Assembly (NCBI GenBank): GCA_001464495.1
Contig: LNDZ01000033.1
Span: forward strand, 1 to 64,000
Direction: 5' to 3'
Source: Betaproteobacteria bacterium Ga0074130
Lineage (GTDB): Bacteria; Pseudomonadota; Gammaproteobacteria; Burkholderiales; Rhodocyclaceae
Length of the DNA stretch: 64,000 bases
The position numbers and the translations under genes are program-made. The notes under the pieces are model-generated. The model saw nothing but the letters and a program-made list of their open reading frames with translations. It was not told the origin of the DNA and made no database searches. Shown here piece by piece: positions 44,061 to 53,168 of this stretch (positions within the stretch are counted from its first letter, which is position 1; the number at the start of each line of letters is the position of its first letter).

Positions 44061-46179
44061 TATTGCCTGACCATTCGGGGACATCGAAGTCCTCGGGGGG
44101 TAGGCCGGCCTGATGCCGTGCCCACATCATTTCATACGCTGTTTCAATTTCGCGGACCCGCAGCTCAGGATTAAAAAGTTTGCTGTCTTCAGTATTCTGA
44201 ATACGCTGACGAATCTCTTGCCGCCAATGTTCGTCACTACCCAGCCTGACAGCAATCTCTACGTATTCTTGGACGGAGCTGGCCACGAGCTCAGGTAAAT
44301 GATGCGCTTGTAACATTGCCCCAGCCATACGCGAAACAACGCGATCACCCATTAGTGTAACGACGGGTACGCCTACTCCCAGTGTTTCGATTGTTGTCGT
44401 GTGACCATTGAACACTAAAGTGTCCAAATGCAAGTCTGCCAGCGCAAGGCATTGCAAATAGTGCGTGCGCGCTTGGCGCGGGAAAAACAGCAGCCTCTCT
44501 GGGGCGACGCCATGCGATTCCATGCAGGCCGTGAGATTCGTTACTTGTTCGGGTAATTCATACTGAAACCACACATAACTGTGCGGCAGCTGTCGCATGA
44601 CGTCTGCCCATACCGACACGCTCCATGGCTCTAACTTCAATGGGCTGTGTAGAACACTGATGACCAAGCCTGTTGGGGGCAGTCCCACATCATTGCGCGT
44701 GACCTCCTGCGTGACTGGCACTGGGAGCTCGCACGGATGTGTCACCCATGGCAGATATGCCACTTTCTCTGTCCAGAATGCGCGCTCGGAAGCCTGCATG
44801 CTAGTACGGTCAAGCAAGCAGTAATCAATCCATGGGGCACCTGTTGTGCCCATAAAATCCAAATAGTTGATCTGAACAGGGGCTGGTCGGTATGCCAGAA
44901 TTTCTGGCCGCGCCTGCCAGTTGTACCCTGCGAGATCTATCAACACATCAATTTCGTCATGGCAGATGATCTGTGCAATCGCTGATGTCGGTAAATGTCC
45001 AAGCTCGCGGAAGGTATCAACTTGGGCGGCGATATTTTCTTTTTCTGGTGTGGGGGCAGCACGATCAATTGCATAAGCAAAAACCTCAAACCGTGTTCGA
45101 TCGTGGCGCGAGAACAGTTGCCCAAGAAGAGTAGTTGAAGGGCGCGGCCCAAAGTTCGGCGACAGATACCCAATGCGAAGGGTAGGGCGTTCTGAACGCC
45201 TTCGGCGATGTAAGCGACGTAGCTCCACATCCGTGGCAACCCTTTTGGCAATGTGTTGGCTCAATAAGCGCCGGTGCGCTGCATCCATTGGCTGCGTGAA
45301 CAGCAATGAATGATGTGCAAGCTCCATCTGATCCAGCGGCGGCAACTCTTTTTCACCTTTGATGAGGGCGATGAACGACAGAATCCCTTGCTCATAATTC
45401 CGCCAATCGGCCGCACGGTACGCCTCGAATAGTGCATGCATCCATACGCGTCCCGGATGTAGATCGTGCCCCTCAGCCAGATAATCGGCCACCAATGGGC
45501 TGCGATAGCGCTTGGCGATATCCGGGCAGAGCTTCAGAACAGCGTGTTGGGCTGTCGATGCATGCGCTATCTGCCCCGACGCAGCCAGCGCGATTGCTGC
45601 TCCATACTGTGCCTCTGCATGGTGTGGGGCGAGCTCTATACAGCGCCGATAGGCATCAACCGCTTCATCCGGCTTACGCAGCCCGAGTAATAGCTCACCC
45701 GCATTGAAATGCATCCAAGCATCATCGGCATAGAGGGTACAAGCTCGTGCGGATGCTTCTTGCGCTTGATCATTCAAGCCTAGCCGTGACAGCTCAAGCG
45801 GGAAGTTACGCAGCGCCCCATAGTGGCGTGAATTGAATTGCAACGCTTTTGCATAGCAATCACACGCGGCATCATGGGCTTTCAGTGCAGACAGGACCAC
45901 GCCTGTATTGAAGAGAGAGTCCGGGTTTTCCGGATCTAGCTTTAAGGCCTTTTGACAGGCATCCAACGCCTGTTGCGGCAAATTAAGCTGTAACCGAATG
46001 CCTGCCAATTGATGCAGATAGTTGATGTGGTCAGGACACAGCCTTGTGAGATGCTCAAGAATGACGACAGCAGCTTGTGGCTGGGCCATAGCATGAGCTT
46101 GCTGGAGCGCCGCAGATAGCTGGGGGACGCTCCCAGATACAAACCAACTGTGAATGTCTTCAGGCGTAATTTGATTCAT
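44041..46179 (-). CDS. TPR protein with GT41 (OGT/SPINDLY-like) glycosyltransferase domain
   Basis: A 712-aa protein. TPR-like helices fill residues 20-250. The GT41 catalytic part (about 332-700) shows LRIGYLSPNFG, LIDLAGYNWQARPEILAYRPAPVQ, the UDP-binding region FNGHTTTIETLGVGVPVVTLMG and the Lys of LHSPLKLEPWS. Family members attach a sugar (GlcNAc, glucose or others) to Ser, Thr or Asn of proteins in the cytoplasm. In GPRPST (344-349) the His usual in this loop (GNHPT in human OGT) is Arg346. Divergent from the GT4-like gene, 30 bp away. Confidence 0.9.
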   Translation of the reverse strand: MNQITPEDIHSWFVSGSVPQLSAALQQAHAMAQPQAAVVILEHLTRLCPDHINYLHQLAGIRLQLNLPQQALDACQKALKLDPENPDSLFNTGVVLSALKAHDAACDCYAKALQFNSRHYGALRNFPLELSRLGLNDQAQEASARACTLYADDAWMHFNAGELLLGLRKPDEAVDAYRRCIELAPHHAEAQYGAAIALAASGQIAHASTAQHAVLKLCPDIAKRYRSPLVADYLAEGHDLHPGRVWMHALFEAYRAADWRNYEQGILSFIALIKGEKELPPLDQMELAHHSLLFTQPMDAAHRRLLSQHIAKRVATDVELRRLHRRRRSERPTLRIGYLSPNFGPRPSTTLLGQLFSRHDRTRFEVFAYAIDRAAPTPEKENIAAQVDTFRELGHLPTSAIAQIICHDEIDVLIDLAGYNWQARPEILAYRPAPVQINYLDFMGTTGAPWIDYCLLDRTSMQASERAFWTEKVAYLPWVTHPCELPVPVTQEVTRNDVGLPPTGLVISVLHSPLKLEPWSVSVWADVMRQLPHSYVWFQYELPEQVTNLTACMESHGVAPERLLFFPRQARTHYLQCLALADLHLDTLVFNGHTTTIETLGVGVPVVTLMGDRVVSRMAGAMLQAHHLPELVASSVQEYVEIAVRLGSDEHWRQEIRQRIQNTEDSKLFNPELRVREIETAYEMMWARHQAGLPPEDFDVPEWSGNISGARS

Positions 46180-46209
46180 TTCTTGATCATGCCATAGCTA
46201 CAATAGGCC

Positions 46210-47178
46210 ATGCCTGATCCCATTCATATCGTCACGAGCCTGCGAGGAATTAGTGGTGCTGAATCACATTCCTCAACCTTAAGCCGCCTACTGCAGAAGC
46301 ATGGTGCAGATGCGCGTCTGTGGAGTGACCGTAGCTCACCCTACGTCAAACACTATGGAGGGCAAGCAATCAATGCCTTCGCCAAGCAGTTTCCGCGCGG
46401 CGGTACGCTGGTGTTGGTTGGAACCTATTTGTCGCTTGATCCTTGGTTAGATCATGTCAAGCCATCCCGGCTCATTCTTGTCTGTATCAATTCAGATGCA
46501 GACATGCTGTACGGCATGCTTTCACGCCTGAAGCGCCCGGGGCTGCCTGACGTAGAGATGGTTTATGTCAGTGAACGTTTGTGCGACACCATGCGCATCC
46601 CCGGCCGGGTCTGTCCTGAGCTGATGGACTTGGAAACCTTCGCTCCAGCCACAGAACCCGCCGGCAGTGACAAAGGGCCAATTCGTATTGGACGCCTATC
46701 GCGCGACGACCCAAGTAAGCATCATGCAGAAGACCCCAGCCTATACAAATTGCTGGCGTGGGAAGGCCTAGAACTAGCCATCATGGGTGGCACTTGTCTT
46801 GACGCCGCGATGGGTTCAACAGCCAATATTTCACTGCTGCCGGCAGGAGCATTACCTGCGCCCGACTTCCTGCGCAGTCTGGATATTTTTTTCTATCGCA
46901 CCGGCGAATGGCAGGAACCTTCAGGCCGCGTGGTCATGGAAGCCCTGAGTTGCGGACTCCCCGTTGTGGCACATGTCAGTGGCGGCTATACCGATTGGAT
47001 TCAGCACGGCAAAAATGGCTTCCTGTTTCAACATCAGGAGGAAGCCCACTTGCATCTCCGTCATCTTGCCGAAGACTCAGCGCTTCGGAGGGCAATGGGG
47101 ATTGAAGCACGTGCCAGCGCTCTCAAATTGGCCGGGGCGTCGGCTGCTGCTGAATACTTTGCTTGGTTGCTGAACTAA
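46210..47178 (+). CDS. GT4-like glycosyltransferase
   Basis: A 322-aa protein from ATG 46210. The N-terminal half (HIVTSLRGISGAESHSSTLSRLLQKHG) is like the acceptor domain of GT-B enzymes. The C-terminal EPSGRVVMEALSCGLPVVAH and SGGYTDWIQHGKNGFLF match the nucleotide-sugar site of GT4 (glycosyltransferase group 1). It is shorter than most GT4 proteins (350-400). A TACAAT six bases before the ATG suggests a very short leader. Its target is unknown; the neighbouring GT41 suggests a shared glycosylation system. Confidence 0.85.
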   Translation: MPDPIHIVTSLRGISGAESHSSTLSRLLQKHGADARLWSDRSSPYVKHYGGQAINAFAKQFPRGGTLVLVGTYLSLDPWLDHVKPSRLILVCINSDADMLYGMLSRLKRPGLPDVEMVYVSERLCDTMRIPGRVCPELMDLETFAPATEPAGSDKGPIRIGRLSRDDPSKHHAEDPSLYKLLAWEGLELAIMGGTCLDAAMGSTANISLLPAGALPAPDFLRSLDIFFYRTGEWQEPSGRVVMEALSCGLPVVAHVSGGYTDWIQHGKNGFLFQHQEEAHLHLRHLAEDSALRRAMGIEARASALKLAGASAAAEYFAWLLN

Positions 47179-47195
47179 CTCTTATCAGGAAAGGC

Positions 47196-48596
47196 TCAAG
47201 AGCCTCCTGCAAATGTAAGGGAGTCTTGCTTGAAAACAGCGGCTCCATTGATGGTTCCTAGACCATCACTAGTTGCATTGATTTGATACACGATGCCTGC
47301 GTGGCTTGCATTCGCCCCCGCGAAGAAGCCTTTGACAGAACCACTTCCTCCCGAGCCGTAAGTGCCACCACCAGAGAAAGTAGCGCCACTGATCGACATC
47401 GCATTTGCGTTGAAGGAAATGCCCACGCCACCGATATCAAAGTTTACCGATGCGTTCACAGTTGAGGTGCTGAAGTTTGCGGTGAGCGAGCCCGTGAAGC
47501 TGCTGCCAGTTGCACCTGTCGTTGAGGTCGGGGTTGTGTTGCCTGCCCAGACATAGGTACCCTGAAAACTAGCCAAACCACTCAAGTCTGCGGTGCTGGT
47601 TGGCTTTCCGACAGCGTAGTGGAAATTAGTGAGCGGCGTGCCAGAACTATAGGTTCCGGAAGACCAAACACCCCACCCAATCACACCTTGCAACGCTACA
47701 GAGGTACTGGGCGTGCCTGAAAAATCGCCATTAGTGGTAGTAGAAAACCCCGTCAAGCCGGACATGCTATTGAACTTGGCAGTCGTTGTTGTCCCACCGG
47801 TGAAATCGATCAAAGCACTGCTTCCATTGGCAATACCAGCGATGGCAACTGCATAGCCAGGACCTGTCTGCAAACTACCGCCCAAGACTGCCAAACCACC
47901 ATTGCTGTCGCGATTCTCAGTATTTGAATAGGTCGCGGCTGCAGGCGCCGATGAAGAGGCGGGCGGGAGGTTTGGCTTGATATCTGTACGTTTGGGCTGG
48001 GTATTGTTGCCGGCAACAATCGCAGACTCACCGCCAGCGACAATCACGCAACCACCTGCGTTGCAAACCTCGACCGCGCCCTCTCCGGTGGCCAGGTTCA
48101 ACGTCCCACTATCCCCACCTGTAAACAGCACCGAATACTCGGTACCACGGATGCCAATTGTGGCAACCGCCGTGTTGACCTTGTAACTGCGGCGATCCGC
48201 CTTGCCAATCAAACCCGTGATGGTTCGCATCCCGCCTTTAAGCAAGCTAAAGAAGCCCTTGTCAGAAGGGTTTCCGCCCTTGCCATCAAACGTGTATTCA
48301 TCAATTCGGAGTTCGGTCTGTGGCTGCAGAGAAAGTATTGCGCCATCAGAAAACTTCAGCTGCGCATGGCCGCCTTCACTGGTTCTGATAGTTTCGCCAG
48401 CATCCAAGGTGCTGCCTTTAACAAGCAGCCGTTGTCCGCCCGCAGGCGTTACCGCGACAACATTGCCAGCCGCAAACTCAATGCGGGCTGCTGCTGCGGC
48501 ATGACCAGATAAGGGATACGCCGCTGCTAGCGCAGCTAGCAGGAGGGGATTACGCAAACGGAGAATAGTATGCATGACTGAAATCTCACTCGACAT
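47196..48596 (-). CDS. Exported FecR-domain protein with TbpB-like C-terminal barrel; likely secretion cargo
   Basis: A 466-aa protein whose ATG at 48596 overlaps the stop of the barrel gene; ATG 48575 would give a tighter signal peptide. The signal ends near AAAYPLSGHAA, without a lipobox. Residues 38-160 are a FecR domain (QTELRIDEYTF, VATIGIRGTEYSV). From about 235 the protein is Thr/Ser/Gly-rich, and from about 330 alternating strands end in GSVKGFFAGANASHAGIVYQ, like the C-lobe of TbpB and haemophilin barrels. These barrels are known cargo of Slam (type XI) translocators, which matches the gene just upstream. Function of the FecR part is unknown. Confidence 0.7.
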   Translation of the reverse strand: MSSEISVMHTILRLRNPLLLAALAAAYPLSGHAAAAARIEFAAGNVVAVTPAGGQRLLVKGSTLDAGETIRTSEGGHAQLKFSDGAILSLQPQTELRIDEYTFDGKGGNPSDKGFFSLLKGGMRTITGLIGKADRRSYKVNTAVATIGIRGTEYSVLFTGGDSGTLNLATGEGAVEVCNAGGCVIVAGGESAIVAGNNTQPKRTDIKPNLPPASSSAPAAATYSNTENRDSNGGLAVLGGSLQTGPGYAVAIAGIANGSSALIDFTGGTTTTAKFNSMSGLTGFSTTTNGDFSGTPSTSVALQGVIGWGVWSSGTYSSGTPLTNFHYAVGKPTSTADLSGLASFQGTYVWAGNTTPTSTTGATGSSFTGSLTANFSTSTVNASVNFDIGGVGISFNANAMSISGATFSGGGTYGSGGSGSVKGFFAGANASHAGIVYQINATSDGLGTINGAAVFKQDSLTFAGGS

Positions 48597-49927
48597 CAGA
48601 AGTCGTAACGCACTGTGGCTGAAATCACATTGCGTTTATATTTGTTAAGCGCGATGTTCGAAAACTGATCGGTACGCGCAAACATGCCGGTCACCTTGAT
48701 ATTTTTCTGTACGGTATAGACAGCGCCAAGCGAAGCATTGATCTGCTCGTCACTCCGATGCACAAGGAAAGTCGGGTCGGAGGCATTATGACGACGCTTC
48801 TCGGCAGCCAAGTTTGCAAATAAAAGCGTATCAGCGTTATAGCGCATCTGCCCACCCAGTCTCACGCCCACACCATGCAGACCGAGGTGATCAACAGTAT
48901 CTGCTTTACGTACATTCTCACGAACCAAGTAGCCACTGATGTAGCCAACACTTCCTTCTCGCGTGGCATGTGCATAGCCACCACCGACCAGCCAACGCTC
49001 TGCATCGCGAATAGGTTGGGTCACATAGTTCAGGTCGCCGTATTGCACAAAAGCGCTAACTTGGTTCCGCGCATCAAGATTACGTTGCCACTGGCCCGTC
49101 CATCCATACACATCACGGAAGCGGTCGTTCTCAACGGCAAGCGAAGCCGCCTGGGCTGAGAATGTGTAGACATCTTTCTCGACTGAATAGGCTACGCCAA
49201 GATTCGCATCGGTACTCTGCAAATCGAACTGAGACTTTGATTGATGTCCGTGAAGGCGCTGGCTTCCTGACACACTGCCGATAAGGGCCAACGCTTTGGT
49301 TAAAGGTGCTCGAACACTTACACCACCACCGAATGTGGTGAACCAGTCCTTGTTAGCCTTACTTGCATCATTCAGGGTAAACGTGACCCCACCAAAAGCA
49401 GGTACGGCAATGTCACCCCTACCTGGGGCAGCATTCACATTGGTGTCGTAACCAAAGGTTCCCTCAAGGTAGCCACGGATGACCGTCTTGTTTTCGTTCT
49501 CAAGGCGTTCTACGGCGTTTAGTAGCCCATCAATTGCGGCTAGCGCCTCTTGATCCGTCAAGCCCGTCGCTTTAACTGCGGACAACTCACGACGAGCAGC
49601 TTGCGTTTCGCCAACCGCAAAATAGGCTCTGCCAATCTCAGCACGGGCCCGGACATTTTTCGGATCAAGTGCCAGTACGCGCTCAAGTGCAAAGATGGCG
49701 CGGGTGTTTTGACCGACCTGAAGGGCGGTAATGCCGAACAACAAGTCAAAGTCCTTGTCACCGGCGCGGGATGACTCTTGTGGTTCCAGAAGGCTATAGG
49801 CTTCTTGCGCCTTGCCTTGTTGCAACAGCTGGGCACCCTCAACCACGAGTGCATCCGCTGCTTGAGCCTGACCCGCTAAGGTAAAGCTGGCAATGGCGAG
49901 TGCAATGACATGCTTGCGGAATTTCAT
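48596..49927 (-). CDS. TPR plus outer-membrane beta-barrel protein, Slam-like (DUF560 type)
   Basis: A 443-aa protein from ATG 49927 with GGGGAAG upstream. Residues 1-23 are a Sec signal peptide. Residues 25-130 form TPR-like helices (DLLFGITALQVGQNTRAIFALERVLALDP). From about 145 a beta-barrel begins, RGYLEGTFGYDTNVNAAPG, and it ends in an aromatic residue (TVRYDF), as outer-membrane barrels do. A periplasmic TPR plus barrel is the architecture of Slam proteins, which move lipoprotein or soluble cargo across the outer membrane. It overlaps the FecR/TbpB-like gene by 3 bases, so both are made together. Confidence 0.75.
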   Translation of the reverse strand: MKFRKHVIALAIASFTLAGQAQAADALVVEGAQLLQQGKAQEAYSLLEPQESSRAGDKDFDLLFGITALQVGQNTRAIFALERVLALDPKNVRARAEIGRAYFAVGETQAARRELSAVKATGLTDQEALAAIDGLLNAVERLENENKTVIRGYLEGTFGYDTNVNAAPGRGDIAVPAFGGVTFTLNDASKANKDWFTTFGGGVSVRAPLTKALALIGSVSGSQRLHGHQSKSQFDLQSTDANLGVAYSVEKDVYTFSAQAASLAVENDRFRDVYGWTGQWQRNLDARNQVSAFVQYGDLNYVTQPIRDAERWLVGGGYAHATREGSVGYISGYLVRENVRKADTVDHLGLHGVGVRLGGQMRYNADTLLFANLAAEKRRHNASDPTFLVHRSDEQINASLGAVYTVQKNIKVTGMFARTDQFSNIALNKYKRNVISATVRYDF

Positions 49928-50135
49928 ACTTCCCCCGGAATTCTCAATAGTCGAATTCTAGTGGATTGCCCTACCAAGATGCAATTGAAATACGGGTATC
50001 AGTTAACTAAATCTCAATTTAATCATGAGATTAAATGGCACCATTACAGTGCGAAGGAGCCATTAGCGTACCAACTGCCCGCATGGGGCGTTGTTCACGA
50101 GATACAAATGCTTCTTCCCTAGCCTTTATCGCAAG

Positions 50136-50160
50136 TTAACGCCCCGATTCGGGGCGTTAA
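50136..50160 (-). terminator. Terminator-like hairpin after the decarboxylase gene
   Basis: A perfect 11-bp stem (TTAACGCCCCG with CGGGGCGTTAA) with a 3-nt loop lies 8 bases after the decarboxylase stop. On the minus strand it is followed by CTTGCGATAAAGG, a weak T-content. It probably ends the decarboxylase transcript before the barrel gene. Confidence 0.65.
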
Positions 50161-50168
50161 CACTGTGG

Positions 50169-52409
50169 TTAATTGCGTACACAGTCCACGTAGTAGCCCA
50201 GATTGCCCGTGCCATCGTCCTTCACTAGACCGTGAATATCCGTTTCAAACCCTGGGAAGCGTTCGTTGAAGTCGCGGGCGAACTTGAGGTAATTCACGAT
50301 CTTCTTGTTGAAACGCTCGCCCGGGATCAGCAACGGGATACCCGGCGGGTATGGCGTTACCAACATGGCGGTAATGCGGCCTTCGAGCTCGTCAATCGCC
50401 ACACGCTCAATCTCGCGATGCGCCATTTTGGCGAAGGCGTCTGACGGCTTCATGGCCGGCTCCATGTCCGACAGGTACATCTCTGTCGTCAGGCGCGCCA
50501 CGTCATTGGCGCGATACACATCGTGGATCTGCTGGCACAAGTCACGCAGGCCCATGCGCTCGTAGCGCACATGCTTGGCAACAAACTCTGGCAGTACACG
50601 CCACAGCGGCTGGTTCTTGTCGTAATCGTCCTTGAACTGCTGCAGCGCCGTCACCAGCGTGTTCCAGCGGCCCTTGGTGATACCAATGGTGAACATGATG
50701 AAGAAGGAGTAGAGGCCGCACTTCTCGACGATCACACCGTGCTCGGCCAAGTACTTGGTCACGATAGCGGCGGGGATGCCGAACTCGTCAGAGAAGTCGC
50801 CATCCACATCCAAACCCGGGGTAATGATGGTGGCCTTGATCGGATCGAGCAGATTGAAGTTGTCGGCCAGATTGCCGAAGCCGTGCCAACGTTCGCCGGC
50901 CTTGAGCATCCAGCTATCGCGCTCTTCCAAGCCCTCTTCGGACAAGTCGTCCGGGCCCCAGACCTTGAACCACCAATCGACACCCCACTCCTCATCCACC
51001 TTGCGCATCGCGCGGCGGAAATCGAGGGCCTCAGTTAGGGACTCTTCCACCAGCGCGGTTCCGCCCGGTGCTTCCATCATCGCGGCGGCAACGTCGCACG
51101 AGGCAATGATTGAGTATTGCGGTGACGTGGAGGTGTGCATGAGGTAGGCCTCATTGAACACATCGCGGTCGAGCTTATTGTTCTGTGCGTCCTGCACTAG
51201 GATTTGCGAGGCTTGGCTCAAACCTGCCAGCAACTTATGCGTGGACTGAGTCGAGAAAATCATCGACTCCTTGCAGCGCGGACGATCGGCGCCGATGGCG
51301 TGATAGTCACCATAGAAATCATGGAATGCGGCGTGCGGCAACCACGCTTCGTCGAAATGCAGCGTATCGATCTTGCCATCAAGCTCGTCCTTGATCGCTT
51401 CGACGTTGTAGAGAATGCCGTCGTAGGTACTCTGCGTAATCGTGAGTACGCGTGGCGCGCCCTTCACCTTACTGGCAAAAGGATGGGCAGCAATCTTTTT
51501 CTGGATGCTTTCCCAGCTGAACTCGGCTTTCGGAATTGGGCCGATGATGCCGAAGTTGTTGCGTGTCGGCATCAAGAACACCGGTATCGCACCCGTCATC
51601 ATGATGGCGTGCAGAATCGACTTGTGACAGTTGCGGTCCACAATCACGATGTCACCGGGTGCGACGGTGGAGTGCCAAACGATCTTGTTCGAAGTCGACG
51701 TACCGTTGGTGACGAAGAACAAATGGTCGGCATTGAAAATGCGCGCTGCATTACGCTCTGACGCGGCAATCGGGCCGGTGTGATCGAGCAACTGACCGAG
51801 CTCTTCCACCGCATTACAGACGTCAGCCCGCAACATGTTCTCGCCAAAGAACTGGTGGAACATGCGGCCGACTGGCGACTTCAGAAATGCCACACCACCG
51901 GAGTGGCCAGGGCAGTGCCAAGAGTACGAGCCATCTGCAGCATAGTCGGTCAGGGCACGGAAGAACGGGGGCGGCAGCGAGTCGACATAGGCCTTGGCTT
52001 CGCGGATGACGTGACGCGCAATGAACTCAGGCGTGTCTTCATACATGTGGATGAAACCATGCAGCTCGCGCAGGATATCGTTCGGGATGTGGCGTGAGGT
52101 GCGCGTTTCGCCGTGCAGGAAGATCGGGATTTCCGCGTTCTTGAAACGAATCTCTTCAACGAAGGCGCGCAGCTCGGCAATTGTCTCGTCCTCTTCCATC
52201 GCCAGCTCTTCATCATCTACGGACAGAATGAATGCCGATGCACGGCTTTGCTGCTGCGCAAAGGAGGTCAGGTCGCCATAGCTGGTGACCCCGATCACCT
52301 CCATGCTTTCCTTCTCGATGGCCTCGGCCAATGCGCGGATACCTAGACCCGAAGCATTTTCCGAGCGGAAGTCTTCGTCGATGATGATGATAGGAAAGTG
52401 GAAGCGCAT
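50169..52409 (-). CDS. Orn/Lys/Arg decarboxylase, biodegradative type
   Basis: A 746-aa protein from ATG 52409 with AGGAG upstream. The N-terminal wing domain (1-130) resembles a response regulator fold, the fold-type-I PLP domain follows, and K392 in STQSTHKLLAGLSQAS binds PLP. The length is nearer AdiA (755) than LdcC (713), so arginine is slightly favoured over lysine, but the substrate is not certain. Such enzymes consume a cytoplasmic proton and provide acid resistance, usually with an antiporter; none is in the window. The transcript must pass the hairpin at 52428-52454, 18 bases before the start. Confidence 0.92.
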   Translation of the reverse strand: MRFHFPIIIIDEDFRSENASGLGIRALAEAIEKESMEVIGVTSYGDLTSFAQQQSRASAFILSVDDEELAMEEDETIAELRAFVEEIRFKNAEIPIFLHGETRTSRHIPNDILRELHGFIHMYEDTPEFIARHVIREAKAYVDSLPPPFFRALTDYAADGSYSWHCPGHSGGVAFLKSPVGRMFHQFFGENMLRADVCNAVEELGQLLDHTGPIAASERNAARIFNADHLFFVTNGTSTSNKIVWHSTVAPGDIVIVDRNCHKSILHAIMMTGAIPVFLMPTRNNFGIIGPIPKAEFSWESIQKKIAAHPFASKVKGAPRVLTITQSTYDGILYNVEAIKDELDGKIDTLHFDEAWLPHAAFHDFYGDYHAIGADRPRCKESMIFSTQSTHKLLAGLSQASQILVQDAQNNKLDRDVFNEAYLMHTSTSPQYSIIASCDVAAAMMEAPGGTALVEESLTEALDFRRAMRKVDEEWGVDWWFKVWGPDDLSEEGLEERDSWMLKAGERWHGFGNLADNFNLLDPIKATIITPGLDVDGDFSDEFGIPAAIVTKYLAEHGVIVEKCGLYSFFIMFTIGITKGRWNTLVTALQQFKDDYDKNQPLWRVLPEFVAKHVRYERMGLRDLCQQIHDVYRANDVARLTTEMYLSDMEPAMKPSDAFAKMAHREIERVAIDELEGRITAMLVTPYPPGIPLLIPGERFNKKIVNYLKFARDFNERFPGFETDIHGLVKDDGTGNLGYYVDCVRN

Positions 52410-52427
52410 GGCTGCTCCTGAAAGGCA

Positions 52428-52454
52428 AAGACCCGATTGGCTCAATCGGGTCTT
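52428..52454 (-). terminator. Terminator-like hairpin between dcd and decarboxylase
   Basis: A perfect 12-bp stem (AAGACCCGATTG with CAATCGGGTCTT) with a 3-nt loop. On the minus strand it is followed by TGCCTTTCAGG, a T-rich run that merges with the decarboxylase ribosome-binding site. It lies 63 bases after the dcd stop and 18 bases before the decarboxylase start. It acts as a dcd terminator, and it also sits in the decarboxylase leader. Confidence 0.7.
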
Positions 52455-52517
52455 GAGGAAAAATGGCTAGGGTAAAACGCTAGTGTTACGAAGGTGCGTC
52501 AGCGATGAAAAGCGTGA

Positions 52518-53084
52518 TCAGATTTTGGGCAAGGTTACACCGACTTGGCCTTGATACTTGCCACCGCGGTCCTTGTATGAGGTTTCGCAAACCTCATCTG
52601 ACTCGAAAAACAACACTTGGGCGCAGCCCTCGCCCGCATAGATCTTGGCTGGCAACGGCGTGGTGTTCGAGAACTCCAGCGTCACATAGCCTTCCCACTC
52701 TGGCTCAAAGGGCGTCACATTCACGATGATGCCGCAGCGCGCGTAGGTGCTCTTGCCCAAGCAGATGGTAAGGACGCTACGTGGAATGCGGAAATACTCC
52801 ACGGTGCGAGCCAGCGCAAATGAATTCGGCGGGATGATGCAGTACTCACCATTCATCTCGACGAAGGAGTTCGGATCGAAATTCTTCGGATCGACGATGG
52901 TCGAGTTGATGTTGGTGAAAACCTTGAACTCCGGCGCGCAGCGAATATCGTAGCCATAGCTGGATGTGCCGTAGGACACGATCTTGCGGCCATCCACCTC
53001 ACGGACCAGATCCGGCTCAAAGGGCTCGATCATGCCGTGCTGCTCCGCCATACGGCGTATCCACTTGTCAGACTTAATGCTCAT
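52518..53084 (-). CDS. dcd: dCTP deaminase
   Basis: A 188-aa protein, the usual length for Gram-negative Dcd. [24 protein letters not shown] is the typical start, and the dUTPase-like jelly-roll core with SSYGYDIR and the catalytic Glu in FVTLE-like VTLEFSN follows. It deaminates dCTP to dUTP, which Dut converts to dUMP for ThyA. It has a terminator-like hairpin both before and after it, so it may be expressed alone or attenuated. Confidence 0.97.
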   Translation of the reverse strand: MSIKSDKWIRRMAEQHGMIEPFEPDLVREVDGRKIVSYGTSSYGYDIRCAPEFKVFTNINSTIVDPKNFDPNSFVEMNGEYCIIPPNSFALARTVEYFRIPRSVLTICLGKSTYARCGIIVNVTPFEPEWEGYVTLEFSNTTPLPAKIYAGEGCAQVLFFESDEVCETSYKDRGGKYQGQVGVTLPKI

Positions 53085-53108
53085 GTGCGCTTCCGGGATC
53101 TGGAAAAC

Positions 53109-53135
53109 GAAAAGAGCGGATTATCCGCTCTTTTC
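53109..53135 (-). terminator. Terminator-like hairpin upstream of dcd
   Basis: A perfect 12-bp stem (GAAAAGAGCGGA with TCCGCTCTTTTC) and a 3-nt loop, with A- and T-rich ends, works in both directions. On the minus strand the T-rich end GCTCTTTTCGTTTTCC fits an intrinsic terminator of apbC. It lies only 24 bases before the dcd start codon. Confidence 0.7.
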
Positions 53136-53168
53136 AATGGGCTGCAACACCTGCCAAACGACACCCCA

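Noticed and set aside
49910..50122. A 70-codon plus-strand frame in the gap before the barrel gene
   Set aside because: It starts inside the barrel gene, has no ribosome-binding site and no recognisable content; the AT-rich gap gives such frames by chance.
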